From: JANMOK01 sp031415055
Lineage (GTDB): Bacteria; Pseudomonadota; Alphaproteobacteria; Rhodobacterales; Rhodobacteraceae
Reading direction: 5' to 3'
Length of the DNA: 64,000 nucleotides
Assembly (NCBI GenBank): GCA_031415055.1
Contig: JANOQZ010000006.1
Span: forward strand, 62,001-126,000
Shown here: one piece after another, positions 1 through 11,100 of the stretch
Layout: each line of letters opens with the position of its first letter
Numbering within the stretch: position 1 is the stretch's first letter
The notes under the pieces: generated by a model
What the model saw: only the letters and a program-made list of their open reading frames with translations
The model's database searches: none
Told to the model about the DNA's origin: nothing
Position numbers and translations under genes: made by a program

Positions 1-3000
1 AACCAAATCGCTTCCCTGATGGAACTTTTGGGCGAAGGCAGCGCCGCGATTCCTGCCTTGCGCCTATCCCAAAACCTGTCCCCCAGCAGCGAAACCGCCG
101 CTGCGCTGGAAAGGGTGATCGGCCTGTTTGGCTTTCACATTGTCGATAACACCGTTGATTCCAACGCCGCCCAACCACGCATTTGCATCAATTTCAGCGA
201 GACTCTGGTGCAAAAAGGCGTCGAATACGGCGATTTTGTGCGCGTTGAAGGGGCCGATTTGCCGGTAGAGGTCAAAGACGCGCAGCTTTGTGTTGACGGC
301 GTGCAGCACGGCCAAACCGTCAATATGACCATCCGCGAAGGCGTGCCCTCGCTTAGCGGTGAAACCCTGCAATCTTCCGCCGATCTTGAAATCTATGTCC
401 GCGACCGCGAACCATCGGTGCGTTTCGCCGGTCGCGCCTATGTTCTGCCCAAAAGCGATGATGCGGCAATTCCAATCATAGGCGTCAATGCAACCGAGGC
501 CGAGCTGGCGATCTTCCGCGTTCCCGAACGCAACATCCGCACCTTGATGCGCGACGGTTTGTTTGGCGAATTCATCGCAGGTTACGACCGCGACACGATC
601 AAAGGCAGTTTGGGCGAAGCGATCTGGACTGGCACCGGCCAACTGCAAACCGAACTCAACCAAGACGTCACCACAGCCCTGCCCTTGGGCGATGCGATTG
701 CCAGCTTTGAACCCGGCGTCTACGCCCTGACCGCCAATATCGCCGGGGCCGATTATTACGCGCAATCCGCCACCCAATGGTTCATCGTCACCGACATCGG
801 CCTTGCCACCCTCAGCGGCAACGACGGCTTGCATGTCTTCGCCCGCTCGCTTGCCAGTGCCAATCCCATCGCCAACGCGCGTGCCGAACTGGTCGCCTTG
901 AACAACGACGTACTTGGCACCGCCACTACCGATGCCAACGGCTATGCGCGCTTCGACGCGGGCCTGATGCGCGGCACCGGCGGCAATGCCCCCGCCTTGC
1001 TCAACGTCACCGGTGCCAATGACGATTTCGCCTTCCTCAGCCTCACCGAAGCGGGGTTCGATCTGTCCGACCGCGGCGTCGAAGGCCGCTCCTCGCCACC
1101 GCCGGTTGACGTTTTTGTCAGCACCGAACGGGGCATCTATCGCCCCGCCGAAACCGTCCACGCCACAATTCTCGCCCGTGACAGCGCGGCCAACGCAATT
1201 GCCGATCTGCCGCTCACCGCCATCATCCTGCGCCCAGATGGGGTGGAACATTCGCGCCATCTGCTGAACGACCAAGGTGCCGGCGGCCGCACCCTTGACT
1301 TGGCCTTGACCGCCACCGCCCAGCGCGGTGCCTGGAAACTGCGCATCCACGCCGACCCTGAAGCGACGGCTTTGACAACCACAACTTTCCTCGTCGAAGA
1401 CTTCATCCCCGAGAAAATCGACTTCACCCTCGCCCTTGCCGAAGGCCCAATCTTCGCCGGTGACGCCCCGATCATCTCGGTTGACGCCGATTACCTCTAC
1501 GGCGCACCGGCAGGCAATCTGGCGGTCGAAGGCGAAGTCACGGTCGCTCTCGCCGCCAATTACCCCGGTTTTGACGGCTATTCCTTCGGCCTTTACGACG
1601 AACCCTTCGACTCTGGTTATCAATCCATCGAAACGGGCTACGTAACCGACACCAGCGGTATCGTCGCAATCCCCCTGACCATCCCGGAAATGAACACCAT
1701 CACGCAACCGGTTGAAATGACGGCAACTTTGCGCCTGATTGACGGCTCTGGTCGCCCGGTGGAACGCGAGCTAACCCGCCCCATCGCCCCCAACGGCCCG
1801 CGCATTGGTATCAAACCACTGTTTGACGGCGTTGCCGCCGAAGGTTCCAATGCCGCATTTGACATCATCGCCATCGGCAGCGACCTGACACGCTCGGTCA
1901 CCACCCAAGCCGAATGGACCCTGTCGCGCATTGAAACCAGCTATCAATGGTACGAACTTGACGGCTATTGGAACTACGAGCCAACCACCCGCCGGGAAAG
2001 GGTGTCTAACGGCACAATCGACCTCAACCCAACCGCAATCACCCACGTCGAAACCCCAGTCCAATGGGGCCAATACGAACTGCAAGTTACCGCCCTTGGC
2101 ACAACGCAAACCGCCAGTTCCTTCGCATTTTCCGCCGGTTGGTACGCCGCCGAAGGTTCCTCCACCACGCCCGACGTGCTGGATGTCGGCTTGAACAAAG
2201 ACCGCTATGCCATTGGCGAGACTGCACAATTGCGACTGACCGCCCGCTATCCCGGCAAAGTCTTGGTCAATGTCATGTCCGATCATCTGATTGCCATGCA
2301 AGCCATTGATGTGCGAGAGGGTGAAACCACAATTCCCATTCCCGTCACCGCCGATTGGGGACCGGGTGCCTATGTCACCGCCACCCTGATCCGTCCGATG
2401 GATGATGCCGCTGGTCACAACCCCGCCCGCGCCATCGGTCTGGCTTGGGCACCGGTTGACCCCGGCAACGGCGACCTCGACGTGCAAATCACCACGCCCG
2501 ATGCAGTTGACCCGCGCAGCCCCATGTCAGCCGCCATCAAAATCGCCAATATGCAACCAAATGCCGAGGCCTATGTCACCCTCGCCGCGGTCGATGTCGG
2601 CATTCTCAACATGACCGGCTTCGCGGCACCTGACCCGGAAGATCACTATTTCGGCCAACGCAAACTCGGCATGGAAATCCGCGACGTTTATGGCCGCCTG
2701 ATCGACGGTCTATCGGGCACTCGCGGTTCAATCCGCTCCGGCGGCGATGGTGCCACAACACGCACCGCTCCACCGCCAACCGAAAAACTGGTCGCCTTTT
2801 TCTCTGGCCCCATCAAGGTCGGTGCTGACGGCACCGCCCAAGCCGCCTTTGACATCCCCGATTTCAACGGCACCGTCAAAATCATGGCGATTGCTTGGAG
2901 CAAGGATGCGGTGGGTAGTGCCGAAAAAGACGTGCTGGTACGTGATCCTATCGTCCTCACCGCCGGCCTGCCGCGCTTCCTTGCCCCCGGCGATACCTCG

Positions 3001-4776
3001 CGCCTACTGCTAAACCTCGCCCATGCCACCGGCCCAGCGGGCGAAGTAGAAGTCTCGTTTCTGACCACCAGCCAACTCACTCTTGCCAATAAGGGCCCGC
3101 TGAAGGTCACCTTGTCGGAACTCGGCACTGCCAATCTGGAAATCCCGATCACCGCCGGAGACTCCGGTGATCAAACCATTTCCGTGCAAATGAAAACCCC
3201 CGATGGCACGTTCCTGCACAAAGAATTGACCCTGCAAATCCGCGCCAACGACCCCGAAATCGCTCGCCAATCGCGCGTACCACTGGCCGCCAATGGCGGA
3301 AGACTGGTGATCGACCAAAACATCTTTGCGGGCCTCGCCGAAGGCACCGGTCGCGCCTCGCTCTCCATCGGTCCGCTCGCCCGCTTCGATGCGCCCGGCC
3401 TGTTGACCGCGCTCGACGCCTATCCCTATGGCTGCACCGAGCAGATCACTTCCAAAGCCCTGCCTCTGCTGTATTTCGACCAAGTGGCGCAGGCGATGGG
3501 TATGGCCGATGGTGACAAAGTGAAACTGCGCATCGAGCAAGCAATAACCTCGGTTCTCGCCAACCAATCCAGCGCCGGTTCCTTCGGCCTCTGGCAACCC
3601 GGCGAAGGCGACCTTTGGCTCGATGCCTATGTCACCGACTTCCTGTCCCGCGCCCGCGCCTTGGGCCATGAAGTGCCGGAAAACGCCTTCAAATCCGCCA
3701 TCAACAATCTGCGTAATTCGGTGAACTATGCGCAGGATTTTGAGAATGCGGGCGAAGCCCTCGCCTATGCCCTGATGGTTCTAGCCCGCGAGGGCCAAGC
3801 CTCAATCGGCGATCTGCGCTACTATGCCGATATCAAAGGACTTGACTTTGCCACCCCACTCGCCAAGGCCCAGCTTGGTGCCGCACTGGCCTATTACGGC
3901 GACCAGCAACGCGCCGACGCCATGTTCCGTCTCGCTTATGAAGCCACCAACGTCGCCGAAGACCTGTCGCTCTACCGCGTCGATTACGGCACAGATTACC
4001 GCGATAAAGCCGCCGTTCTGACCCTCGCCGTCGAAGCCGGATCCACCGCCATCGATATCCAAGCCCTCGCCCGCCAGATCGGCACCTTCGGCAGTGGCGA
4101 ATGGCGCTCGACGCAAGAGAATATGTGGACGCTACTGGCCGCCAGCGCGCTTGTCGAAAAAGCAACCTCAGGCGACATCACCGTCAACGGCGCAATCCCC
4201 AACGGACCCTTGGTGCGGCTGTTTGAAGAAGCCTTGCTCAACAACGAAACATTCACCTTCCAAAACAACGGCCAACAACCGGTCGATGCAGTGCTGACAA
4301 CCTTCGGCATCCCCACCCAAGCCGAACCCGCCAGCGGCAACGGTTATCGCCTCACCCGCGCCCTTTACACGATGGAAGGCACCCCCGTTGACCCTGCCAC
4401 GGTCACGCAAAACCAGCGGCTGGTGGCGACTATCACCATCACGCCCGAGCGCGACGTACAGGCCCGCCTGATGGTCAATGACCCGCTTGCGGCTGGGCTA
4501 GAGATCGACAACCCCAACCTGCTCTCCAGCGGCGCTGTAGCGGGGCTGGAGTGGCTGTCGGCTGACGATGTGGCGTCCCATACCGAATTCCGTTCCGACC
4601 GCTTCCTCGCCGCCGTAGATTGGTCGGGCACCAGTCCCTTCACACTGGCATATGTCGTTCGTGCCATTTCGCCGGGCAGTTTCCACCAACCGGCGGCCTC
4701 GGTCGAAGACATGTATCGCCCCGCCTACCGCGCCCGAACTGATGCCGGCACCGTGGTCATCGGTCCGCCACAGTGA
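1..4776 (+). CDS. Bacterial alpha-2-macroglobulin family protein (5' end outside the window)
   Basis: Large periplasmic protein of the bacterial alpha-2-macroglobulin (YfhM-like) family, thought to trap proteases that enter the periplasm. The frame is open from base 1, so the true start with its signal peptide or lipobox lies upstream; the first internal ATG is at 19. About 1,590 residues are visible, while family members of this type are often longer, which fits a missing N-terminus. The reactive thioester motif GCTEQ is intact at 3430-3444 (Cys codon 3433-3435), so this is a thioester-containing member. The protein is otherwise a string of beta-rich macroglobulin domains followed by an alpha-helical thioester domain. 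The stop overlaps the pbpC start by 4 bp (GTGA), the classic pairing of this family with PBP1C, suggesting coupled expression in envelope defence and repair. Confidence 0.93.
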   Translation, partial: NQIASLMELLGEGSAAIPALRLSQNLSPSSETAAALERVIGLFGFHIVDNTVDSNAAQPRICINFSETLVQKGVEYGDFVRVEGADLPVEVKDAQLCVDGVQHGQTVNMTIREGVPSLSGETLQSSADLEIYVRDREPSVRFAGRAYVLPKSDDAAIPIIGVNATEAELAIFRVPERNIRTLMRDGLFGEFIAGYDRDTIKGSLGEAIWTGTGQLQTELNQDVTTALPLGDAIASFEPGVYALTANIAGADYYAQSATQWFIVTDIGLATLSGNDGLHVFARSLASANPIANARAELVALNNDVLGTATTDANGYARFDAGLMRGTGGNAPALLNVTGANDDFAFLSLTEAGFDLSDRGVEGRSSPPPVDVFVSTERGIYRPAETVHATILARDSAANAIADLPLTAIILRPDGVEHSRHLLNDQGAGGRTLDLALTATAQRGAWKLRIHADPEATALTTTTFLVEDFIPEKIDFTLALAEGPIFAGDAPIISVDADYLYGAPAGNLAVEGEVTVALAANYPGFDGYSFGLYDEPFDSGYQSIETGYVTDTSGIVAIPLTIPEMNTITQPVEMTATLRLIDGSGRPVERELTRPIAPNGPRIGIKPLFDGVAAEGSNAAFDIIAIGSDLTRSVTTQAEWTLSRIETSYQWYELDGYWNYEPTTRRERVSNGTIDLNPTAITHVETPVQWGQYELQVTALGTTQTASSFAFSAGWYAAEGSSTTPDVLDVGLNKDRYAIGETAQLRLTARYPGKVLVNVMSDHLIAMQAIDVREGETTIPIPVTADWGPGAYVTATLIRPMDDAAGHNPARAIGLAWAPVDPGNGDLDVQITTPDAVDPRSPMSAAIKIANMQPNAEAYVTLAAVDVGILNMTGFAAPDPEDHYFGQRKLGMEIRDVYGRLIDGLSGTRGSIRSGGDGATTRTAPPPTEKLVAFFSGPIKVGADGTAQAAFDIPDFNGTVKIMAIAWSKDAVGSAEKDVLVRDPIVLTAGLPRFLAPGDTSRLLLNLAHATGPAGEVEVSFLTTSQLTLANKGPLKVTLSELGTANLEIPITAGDSGDQTISVQMKTPDGTFLHKELTLQIRANDPEIARQSRVPLAANGGRLVIDQNIFAGLAEGTGRASLSIGPLARFDAPGLLTALDAYPYGCTEQITSKALPLLYFDQVAQAMGMADGDKVKLRIEQAITSVLANQSSAGSFGLWQPGEGDLWLDAYVTDFLSRARALGHEVPENAFKSAINNLRNSVNYAQDFENAGEALAYALMVLAREGQASIGDLRYYADIKGLDFATPLAKAQLGAALAYYGDQQRADAMFRLAYEATNVAEDLSLYRVDYGTDYRDKAAVLTLAVEAGSTAIDIQALARQIGTFGSGEWRSTQENMWTLLAASALVEKATSGDITVNGAIPNGPLVRLFEEALLNNETFTFQNNGQQPVDAVLTTFGIPTQAEPASGNGYRLTRALYTMEGTPVDPATVTQNQRLVATITITPERDVQARLMVNDPLAAGLEIDNPNLLSSGAVAGLEWLSADDVASHTEFRSDRFLAAVDWSGTSPFTLAYVVRAISPGSFHQPAASVEDMYRPAYRARTDAGTVVIGPPQ

Positions 4777-6806
4777 AAAGCTGGCTACCGCGCCTATTCC
4801 TGACCTTCGCCCTAATCGTAGGGGTCACAACCCTTGCGCTCGATCGCTGGATCGATGCTGCAGTCCTGCCCCCGCTGCACCCCGAAACCTCGCGTTCTGT
4901 GCTCGACCGTGATGGCATCCTGCTTCGCGCCTACCCCGTCGCCGATGGCCGCTGGCGCCTGCCCATCGACCTAAGCCAAACCGACCCAAACTACATCGCC
5001 CAACTGATCGCCTTTGAGGATAAACGTTTCTACTCGCACCCCGGCATCGACCCACTGGCTATGCTTCGCGCCACCGCCCAGGCCATCTTGAATGGTCGCA
5101 TCATCTCCGGCGGCTCCACCCTGACCATGCAAACGGCACGTCTGGTGGAGCAGGGCGAGACCGGCACAATCACCGGCAAACTTCGCCAAATCCGCGTTGC
5201 TTTGGCACTGGAACGGCATCTTAACAAAGACCAAATCCTCACCCTCTACCTGCAACTCGCCCCATTCGGGGGCAATATCGAAGGCGTCCGCTCTGCCAGT
5301 CTCACTTGGTTTGGCAAGGAACCCCGCCGCCTGACCCCCGCCGAAGCGGCGCTTTTGGTGGCCCTGCCGCAATCCCCTGAAACCCGCCGCCCCGACCGGT
5401 ATCTCGACAACGCGATTCTGGCGCGAAACCACGTTCTCAACCGCAGCGTCCACTCCGGTGTCCTTGCCAAAGACGAAGCCCTTGCCGCCCTCAACGAAAC
5501 CATCTCGCCCAACCGTCACCCATTCCCGATCCTCGCGCCGCATCTGGCCGACCGCTTAGCGGCACAGTCCCAAACAAACACCATCGCCACTACGCTTGAC
5601 GCCCAACTGCAATCCGACCTCGAAACCTTGGTCCGCGATACAATCAATCACCTCGACCCCCACCTCAGCGCCGCCTTCATCGTCACCGATTATACAACCG
5701 GCGATGTTCTCGCCGAAATCGGTTCACCCGATTACACCAGCACCGCCCGGCTTGGCTTTGTCGACATGACCCGCGCCATTCGCTCGCCCGGCTCCACCCT
5801 CAAACCATTGATCTATGGACTGGCCTTTGAAGCGGGCATTGCGCATCCCGAAACGCTGGTAGACGACCGGCCCACCGCTTTTGGCACCTACACACCGCAA
5901 AACTTCGACCGCACCTATCGCGGCACCATCACCGCGCGAGAGGCGCTGCAATTGTCGGTCAATATCCCCGCCGTCGCCCTGCTGGATGCCGTCGGTCCGG
6001 CCCAACTTTTGGCCCGCCTCAAACGCGTCGGCATCACGCCGGAACTGCCCGATAACCGCGCCCCCGGCCTGGCCATTGGCCTTGGCGGACTCGGCATGTC
6101 GCTGCACGATCTGGTGACGCTTTATGCTTCAATCGCCAACGGCGGCCGGAAAGTCGACTTGCACGATCGGCCCACGCCAAACGAAACCGGCGAAACGCTG
6201 CTGCACGAAAACGCCGCTTGGCATGTCGCCGACATCCTTTCCGATGTGCAACCGCCGCCAAACGCATCAACCGGCCAACTCGCCTATAAAACCGGCACCT
6301 CCTATGGCCACCGCGACTCTTGGGCGATTGGCTTTGACGGCCAGCATGTGATTGGCGCCTGGCTGGGCCGGGCCGATGGTTCAGCCATGCCCGGTGCCAT
6401 GGGGGCCGAATTGGCCGCGCCACTGCTTTTTGAGGCCTTCTCGCGCCTCAAACCCAAAACTGTCCCGCTTCCCGCGCCGCCGAAATCCGTTCTCACGCTC
6501 ACCTACGCCGAACTGCCGCGACATCTGCAACATTTCATCTCGCGCGGCGCGGCGCTCAGCGCAAAAAACTTGCAAATCGCCTTTCCCCCCGATGGGGCCA
6601 AGCTGGACATGGGCAAAGAAACCCAACTGCCGCTGAAAGCCCGCAATGGCCAATTACCGCTAACGTGGATCGTCAATGGCCAACCCTTGCCGCCCAACCC
6701 GCTGGATCGCAGCGCCTTGTGGGCAAACTTGGGTAGGGGCTTTGTGCAAATTTCAGTCGTCGATGCCCAAGGCAATGCGGCCCGGGCGAATGTATTTTTG
6801 CAATGA
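4773..6806 (+). CDS. pbpC: Penicillin-binding protein 1C (bifunctional transglycosylase/transpeptidase)
   Basis: Bifunctional peptidoglycan synthase of 677 residues, anchored by an N-terminal membrane segment (about residues 6-24). The GT51 transglycosylase motifs are present: FEDKRF at 81-86, with the catalytic Glu at 82, and GGSTLTMQ at 113-120. The transpeptidase motifs are SxxK as STLK at 341-344 (nucleophile Ser341), SVN at 395-397 and KTGTS at 506-510. The roughly 100 C-terminal residues correspond to the PBP1C-specific C-terminal domain. The start is a GTG overlapping the stop of the upstream alpha-2-macroglobulin gene (GTGA), implying translational coupling. All catalytic motifs are intact, so it should be active. 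In other bacteria the pair is thought to repair the wall and trap proteases after damage; that role here is inference. Confidence 0.95.
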   Translation: MKSWLPRLFLTFALIVGVTTLALDRWIDAAVLPPLHPETSRSVLDRDGILLRAYPVADGRWRLPIDLSQTDPNYIAQLIAFEDKRFYSHPGIDPLAMLRATAQAILNGRIISGGSTLTMQTARLVEQGETGTITGKLRQIRVALALERHLNKDQILTLYLQLAPFGGNIEGVRSASLTWFGKEPRRLTPAEAALLVALPQSPETRRPDRYLDNAILARNHVLNRSVHSGVLAKDEALAALNETISPNRHPFPILAPHLADRLAAQSQTNTIATTLDAQLQSDLETLVRDTINHLDPHLSAAFIVTDYTTGDVLAEIGSPDYTSTARLGFVDMTRAIRSPGSTLKPLIYGLAFEAGIAHPETLVDDRPTAFGTYTPQNFDRTYRGTITAREALQLSVNIPAVALLDAVGPAQLLARLKRVGITPELPDNRAPGLAIGLGGLGMSLHDLVTLYASIANGGRKVDLHDRPTPNETGETLLHENAAWHVADILSDVQPPPNASTGQLAYKTGTSYGHRDSWAIGFDGQHVIGAWLGRADGSAMPGAMGAELAAPLLFEAFSRLKPKTVPLPAPPKSVLTLTYAELPRHLQHFISRGAALSAKNLQIAFPPDGAKLDMGKETQLPLKARNGQLPLTWIVNGQPLPPNPLDRSALWANLGRGFVQISVVDAQGNAARANVFLQ

Positions 6807-6877
6807 CAATTGCTCGATGACGTGACCCTAGGTAACGTGCAGCCAACCAAAATCCCTCGGGGAATTACCAGAATAAC

Positions 6878-6907
6878 TGACCTTAAGGTCAATTTGTCGC
6901 GCAAATT
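6878..6907. promoter_or_regulatory. Palindromic operator candidate upstream of the RND efflux genes
   Basis: A perfect 14-bp palindrome, TGACCTTAAGGTCA (6878-6891), runs directly into a second inverted repeat, aatttg-tcgcg-caaatt (6891-6907). Both sit 70-100 bp upstream of the adaptor gene, in the only sizeable gap between pbpC and the pump. Paired dyads in this position are typical of repressor or activator sites for efflux genes (TetR- or MerR-type). No regulator gene is adjacent, so the binding protein is unknown. Confidence 0.5.
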
Positions 6908-6976
6908 TTGGCCCGTTCCTCTGGAAAAATCGCCTCCTAAGTCTTATTCAAATGCCAGCAGGTCTAAGCCGGACCA

Positions 6977-8140
6977 ATGGAACGTCGCGCCATGCCCAGA
7001 ATTCACAAGATTTTCGCTGTTCTCGTGTTCGCCCTCGCCGCCGCTTGGGTGTTGACCGGCGAATTTTCATCGGTTGGCAGCGAAATCCCCGGTGCTGAAA
7101 CCGAAACGACCGCCGAACCCGCCGTAGTAGCCAATGTTGAAGCGACATCTGCCGAAACAACCGCGCCCGTGGTTGAGTCCCTGCGCAAAGTGCGCATCGC
7201 TTTGGTTCCCTCAACCCAATACCAACGAACCATCCGTATTTCCGGCAGCACCGAAGCCAACAAACGCGTTGTCCTGGCGGCGCTTTCCAACGGAATGGTC
7301 CGCTCGATGGCGGTAACCGAAGGCGACGTTGTCGCCGACGGCGCGGTATTGATGCAACTTGACATCGAGGGCCGCGACCTTGCGCTGATGACTGCCGAAC
7401 AATTGTTGACCCAACGTCGGGCCGATGCTGCTGCCTACAAACGCCTGCTTGCTACCGGCGACATTCCGGAATTGCAGGTGAACGCTGCCGTTACCGCCCT
7501 ACGCGATGCCGAAGGCCAAGTCGAAATGGCCAAGATAGAACTTGATCGCACCCGCGTTTCCGCACCCTTTGCCGGCGTGTTGGACGCGGTTGACGCCGAA
7601 GTCGGCACTTGGGTTTCCCAAGGCACGCCGGTTGCCACGCTGCTGCAACTCGACCCTGTGATCGCCATCGTCGAAATCAACGAAAACTCGCTTGGTTCGG
7701 TACGTGTCGGTGACAAGGCCAAAATTACTCTTGCCACCGAAGAAGTGATCGAAGGCACCATCCGCTTCATCAGCCGCGATGCATCAGACCAAACCCGCAC
7801 CTACAAAGTCGAAGTTGAACTGCCCAACCCCGACAACCGCATCCCATCGGGCATGAGCGCTGAACTCGAATTCATGGGCCCGGCCGAAACCGCAACCATC
7901 CTGCCACGCTCGGTTGTTTTGTTGAATACCGAGGGATTGCTGGGCATCCGCACCGTCGGCGCTGACAATAAAGTCGAGTTTCACGAAGTCACGATCTTGG
8001 ACGATACCCAAGCCGGTCTGGTGCTGGAAGGCGTGCCCGAAGGTGCTAAGATCATCGTTCTTGGCCAAAATTTCGTGCAAGACGGCGATGAGGTCGATCC
8101 GGTTCTGACCGAACTCGCCGCCGCGGGAACCCTGAAATGA
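6977..8140 (+). CDS. RND efflux periplasmic adaptor (membrane fusion protein)
   Basis: HlyD/AcrA-type periplasmic adaptor of 387 residues that links an inner-membrane RND pump to an outer-membrane channel. It has an N-terminal membrane anchor or signal segment (about residues 10-27) and an acidic Ala/Glu/Thr-rich linker. A split lipoyl domain follows (around NGMVRSMAVTEGDVVADGA and SAPFAGVLDAVDAEVGTWV), with a short alpha-helical hairpin between its halves, then beta-barrel and membrane-proximal domains. An ATG 15 bases in (6992) is an equally possible start. The stop overlaps the start of the pump gene (ATGA). There is no outer-membrane factor gene nearby, so the complex presumably uses a TolC-type channel encoded elsewhere. 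The substrate cannot be read from the sequence. Confidence 0.92.
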   Translation: MERRAMPRIHKIFAVLVFALAAAWVLTGEFSSVGSEIPGAETETTAEPAVVANVEATSAETTAPVVESLRKVRIALVPSTQYQRTIRISGSTEANKRVVLAALSNGMVRSMAVTEGDVVADGAVLMQLDIEGRDLALMTAEQLLTQRRADAAAYKRLLATGDIPELQVNAAVTALRDAEGQVEMAKIELDRTRVSAPFAGVLDAVDAEVGTWVSQGTPVATLLQLDPVIAIVEINENSLGSVRVGDKAKITLATEEVIEGTIRFISRDASDQTRTYKVEVELPNPDNRIPSGMSAELEFMGPAETATILPRSVVLLNTEGLLGIRTVGADNKVEFHEVTILDDTQAGLVLEGVPEGAKIIVLGQNFVQDGDEVDPVLTELAAAGTLK

Positions 8141-11100
8141 GGATCGTCGAATTTGCCATCAGCAAGGCACGTCTGACAATTTCGATTTTGGTGTTCCTGT
8201 TGGTAGCTGGGGCACTGTCCTACATCTCCATCCCCAAAGAAGCCGAGCCCGACATCCAGATACCGACCATTTATGTCAGCCTCGGCTACGCCGGCATTTC
8301 GCCGGAAGATAGCGAACGCTTGTTGCTGCGCCCTATGGAAACCGCGCTGAAAAACGTCAAGAACGTCAAGCAAATCACCTCGACCGCCTATCAGGGCGGC
8401 GGCAATGTGATCGTCGAATTCCAAGCCGGTAGCGACCTTGAAACCGCCTTGCAAGACATGCGCTCCAAAGTCTCCGACGCCAAACGTGACCTGCCCCAAG
8501 GCGCGGATGAGCCGGGGATATTTGAGATCAACATTTCCGAATTTCCGGTGCTGGTCATCACTCTATCGGGCGATTTGCCCGAGCCGGTGCTGACGGCCAG
8601 TGCCCGTGGCCTGCGCGATGCCATCGAAGACAACGTTCCCGGCGTCTTGGAAGCGAACCTGCAAGGCGCACGCGACGATCTGGTCGAAGCCATCATCGAC
8701 CCGACCAAACTGACGGCCTATGGTATCAATGTTGATACGCTCGGTGCCATCGTCGGTGCCAACAACCAGCTTATCGCCGCAGGTACGCTGGAGGGCGCCG
8801 AAGGCAAATACGCCATAAAAGTGCCCTCGTTGCTGGAAAACCTCAATGACGTGGCCGACCTGCCCATCGTCGCCTCTGGCAACGCCGTCGTGCGCGCCCG
8901 CGACCTTGCCACGATCCGCCCGACCTTCTCCGATCCGGTCAGCATCACCCGGCTCGACGGTAAACCCGCCATTGCCATCGAAGTATCCAAACGCTCCGGT
9001 GCCAACCTGATCCAGACCGTTGATGCCGCCAAATTTGTCGCCGACGAATTCGCCAAATCCGTGCCCGAAGGCATCCAGATCAGCTACAGCCAAGACAAAT
9101 CAACCTCGATCCGCCAGTTGCTGTCCGACCTGCAAAATTCGGTGCTGACCGCGGTGATCTTGGTCTTCATCATCATCCTTTGGGCACTGTCGGTGCGCTC
9201 CTCAATCATCATCGGTATGGCGATACCGGTGTCGTTCCTCGTCGGCATTCTCGGCCTGCAAATGATGGGGCTGACCGTCAATCTGGTTGTGCTGTTCAGC
9301 CTCATTCTCGCCGTCGGCATGCTGGTTGATGACGCAATCATTGTCACCGAATATGCCGAACGTCGGATGAGCGAAGGGTTGGATCGCACTTCTGCCTTCA
9401 CCGAGGCCAGCCACCGCATGGCCGGGCCAGTCATCGCCTCGACCATGACGCGCGTCGCCGCTTTCTCGCCCCTGCTGTTCTGGCCCGGCATCGTTGGCGA
9501 GTTCATGAAATACATGCCGATCACTTTGATTGTCACCTTGTCAGCCTCGCTGATGTATTCGCTGATCTTTGCCCCCACGCTCGGCTCAATGTTCGGTAAA
9601 GCCGCCCATACCGGCCCGCGCAAAGACGGATGGTATATGGCCATCGTGCAGCAAGTCGTGCGCGTTCCAATTGTCGTTCTGTTGTTGGCCGCGCTCATTC
9701 TGGGTGGCGTCATCTATGGCTATAGCAAAAAGGGCGCGGGTGTCGAATTCTTCCCCAATGTCGAACCCGATTACGGCCAGATGAGCATCGCTGCGCGCGG
9801 AAACCTGTCCCTGCAGGAAAAAGACCGTCTGGTGCGCGAAGTTGAAGCCCGTGTTCTGGGTTGGCCTGGCATCGAAACCATCTACACCCGCGTTGGTGGC
9901 GGTGGCGGCGGCGGCTTTTTTGGTGTTGGTGGCGGTGCCGACGAAATCGGCTCGCTGCAATTCGAATTCGTCAATTGGAAAGAACGCAAACCGGCATTTG
10001 AAATCCTTACCGACCTGCGGGCCGAATTGAAGGATTTCGCCGGTATCGACATTTCCGTCGATGTGCCCGAAGCAGGTCCGCCCACCGGTGCGGCGATCCA
10101 AGTGATCCTTTCGGCCGCTGACCCCGCAGAATTGAACGCAACGGCGACGATGATCGCCAACTATCTGCGCACCATCCCGGAAATTCAGGATTTGTCGGAT
10201 GGCTTGCCGCTACCTGGCATCGACTGGGAATTGCAGATCGACCGCGCCGAAGCCGCCAAAGCGGGCGTTGGCGCTGGCTCCATCGGCACGGTTGTGCAGC
10301 TCATCACAACCGGTTTGAAACTGACCGACTATCGCCCCGCCGGGGCTGACAACGCGGTTGATATCCGCCTGCGCATGCCCGAAGACCGCCGCACTTTGGC
10401 GGCATTGGACGATTTGCGCGTGCAAACCCAGGCCGGATCGGTGCCGATCTCAAACTTCGTCAAACTGGTGCCCACCGCCAGCGTTGGCAACCTCAACCGG
10501 ACTGACGGCAAACGCACGATCACCGTTTCTGCGGCGGTGAAAGAAGGTGCGCAAGTTGCTGATATTCAAGCGATTGTCACCGAAGGCGTCGACAAACTCG
10601 ACATTCCGGAATCGATCTCTTGGAAAATGGGTGGCTCTGATGAGGAAAGCGCCGCCGCACAAGCCTTCCTTGGCAAAGCTTTCGGCGCCGCGATTTTCCT
10701 AATTTTTGTCGTGCTTTTGGCCCAGTTCAACCGCTTCATCTCGGTCGCATTGGTGCTGTCTGCCGCGCTGATGTCCACCATCGGCGTGTTCCTTGGCCTT
10801 TTGATCACCGGACAGCCGTTCAGCATCGTCATGTCAGGTATCGGTGTCATTGCCCTCGCCGGCATTGTGGTCAACAACAACATCGTGCTGATCGACGCCT
10901 ATCATCATCATCGCAACGAAGGCATGGATAAACGCGAAGCCGTCATCCAGACCTGCCGCGAACGCGCCCGCCCCGTGGTTCTGACCGCCGCCACCGCCAT
11001 CCTTGGCGTCTTCCCGATTGCCTTTGGCCTGAACCTCGAACTGCTCAGCCACGAAGTCACCAACGGCGCGCCCTCGACCCAGTGGTGGATCGCCCTCTCC

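Noticed and set aside
64..1707. Long minus-strand open frame (547 codons) opposite the alpha-2-macroglobulin gene
   Set aside because: Its translation is Gly/Asp/Val/Phe-rich and family-less, the usual mirror of a GC-rich coding strand; the opposite frame has clear domain content.
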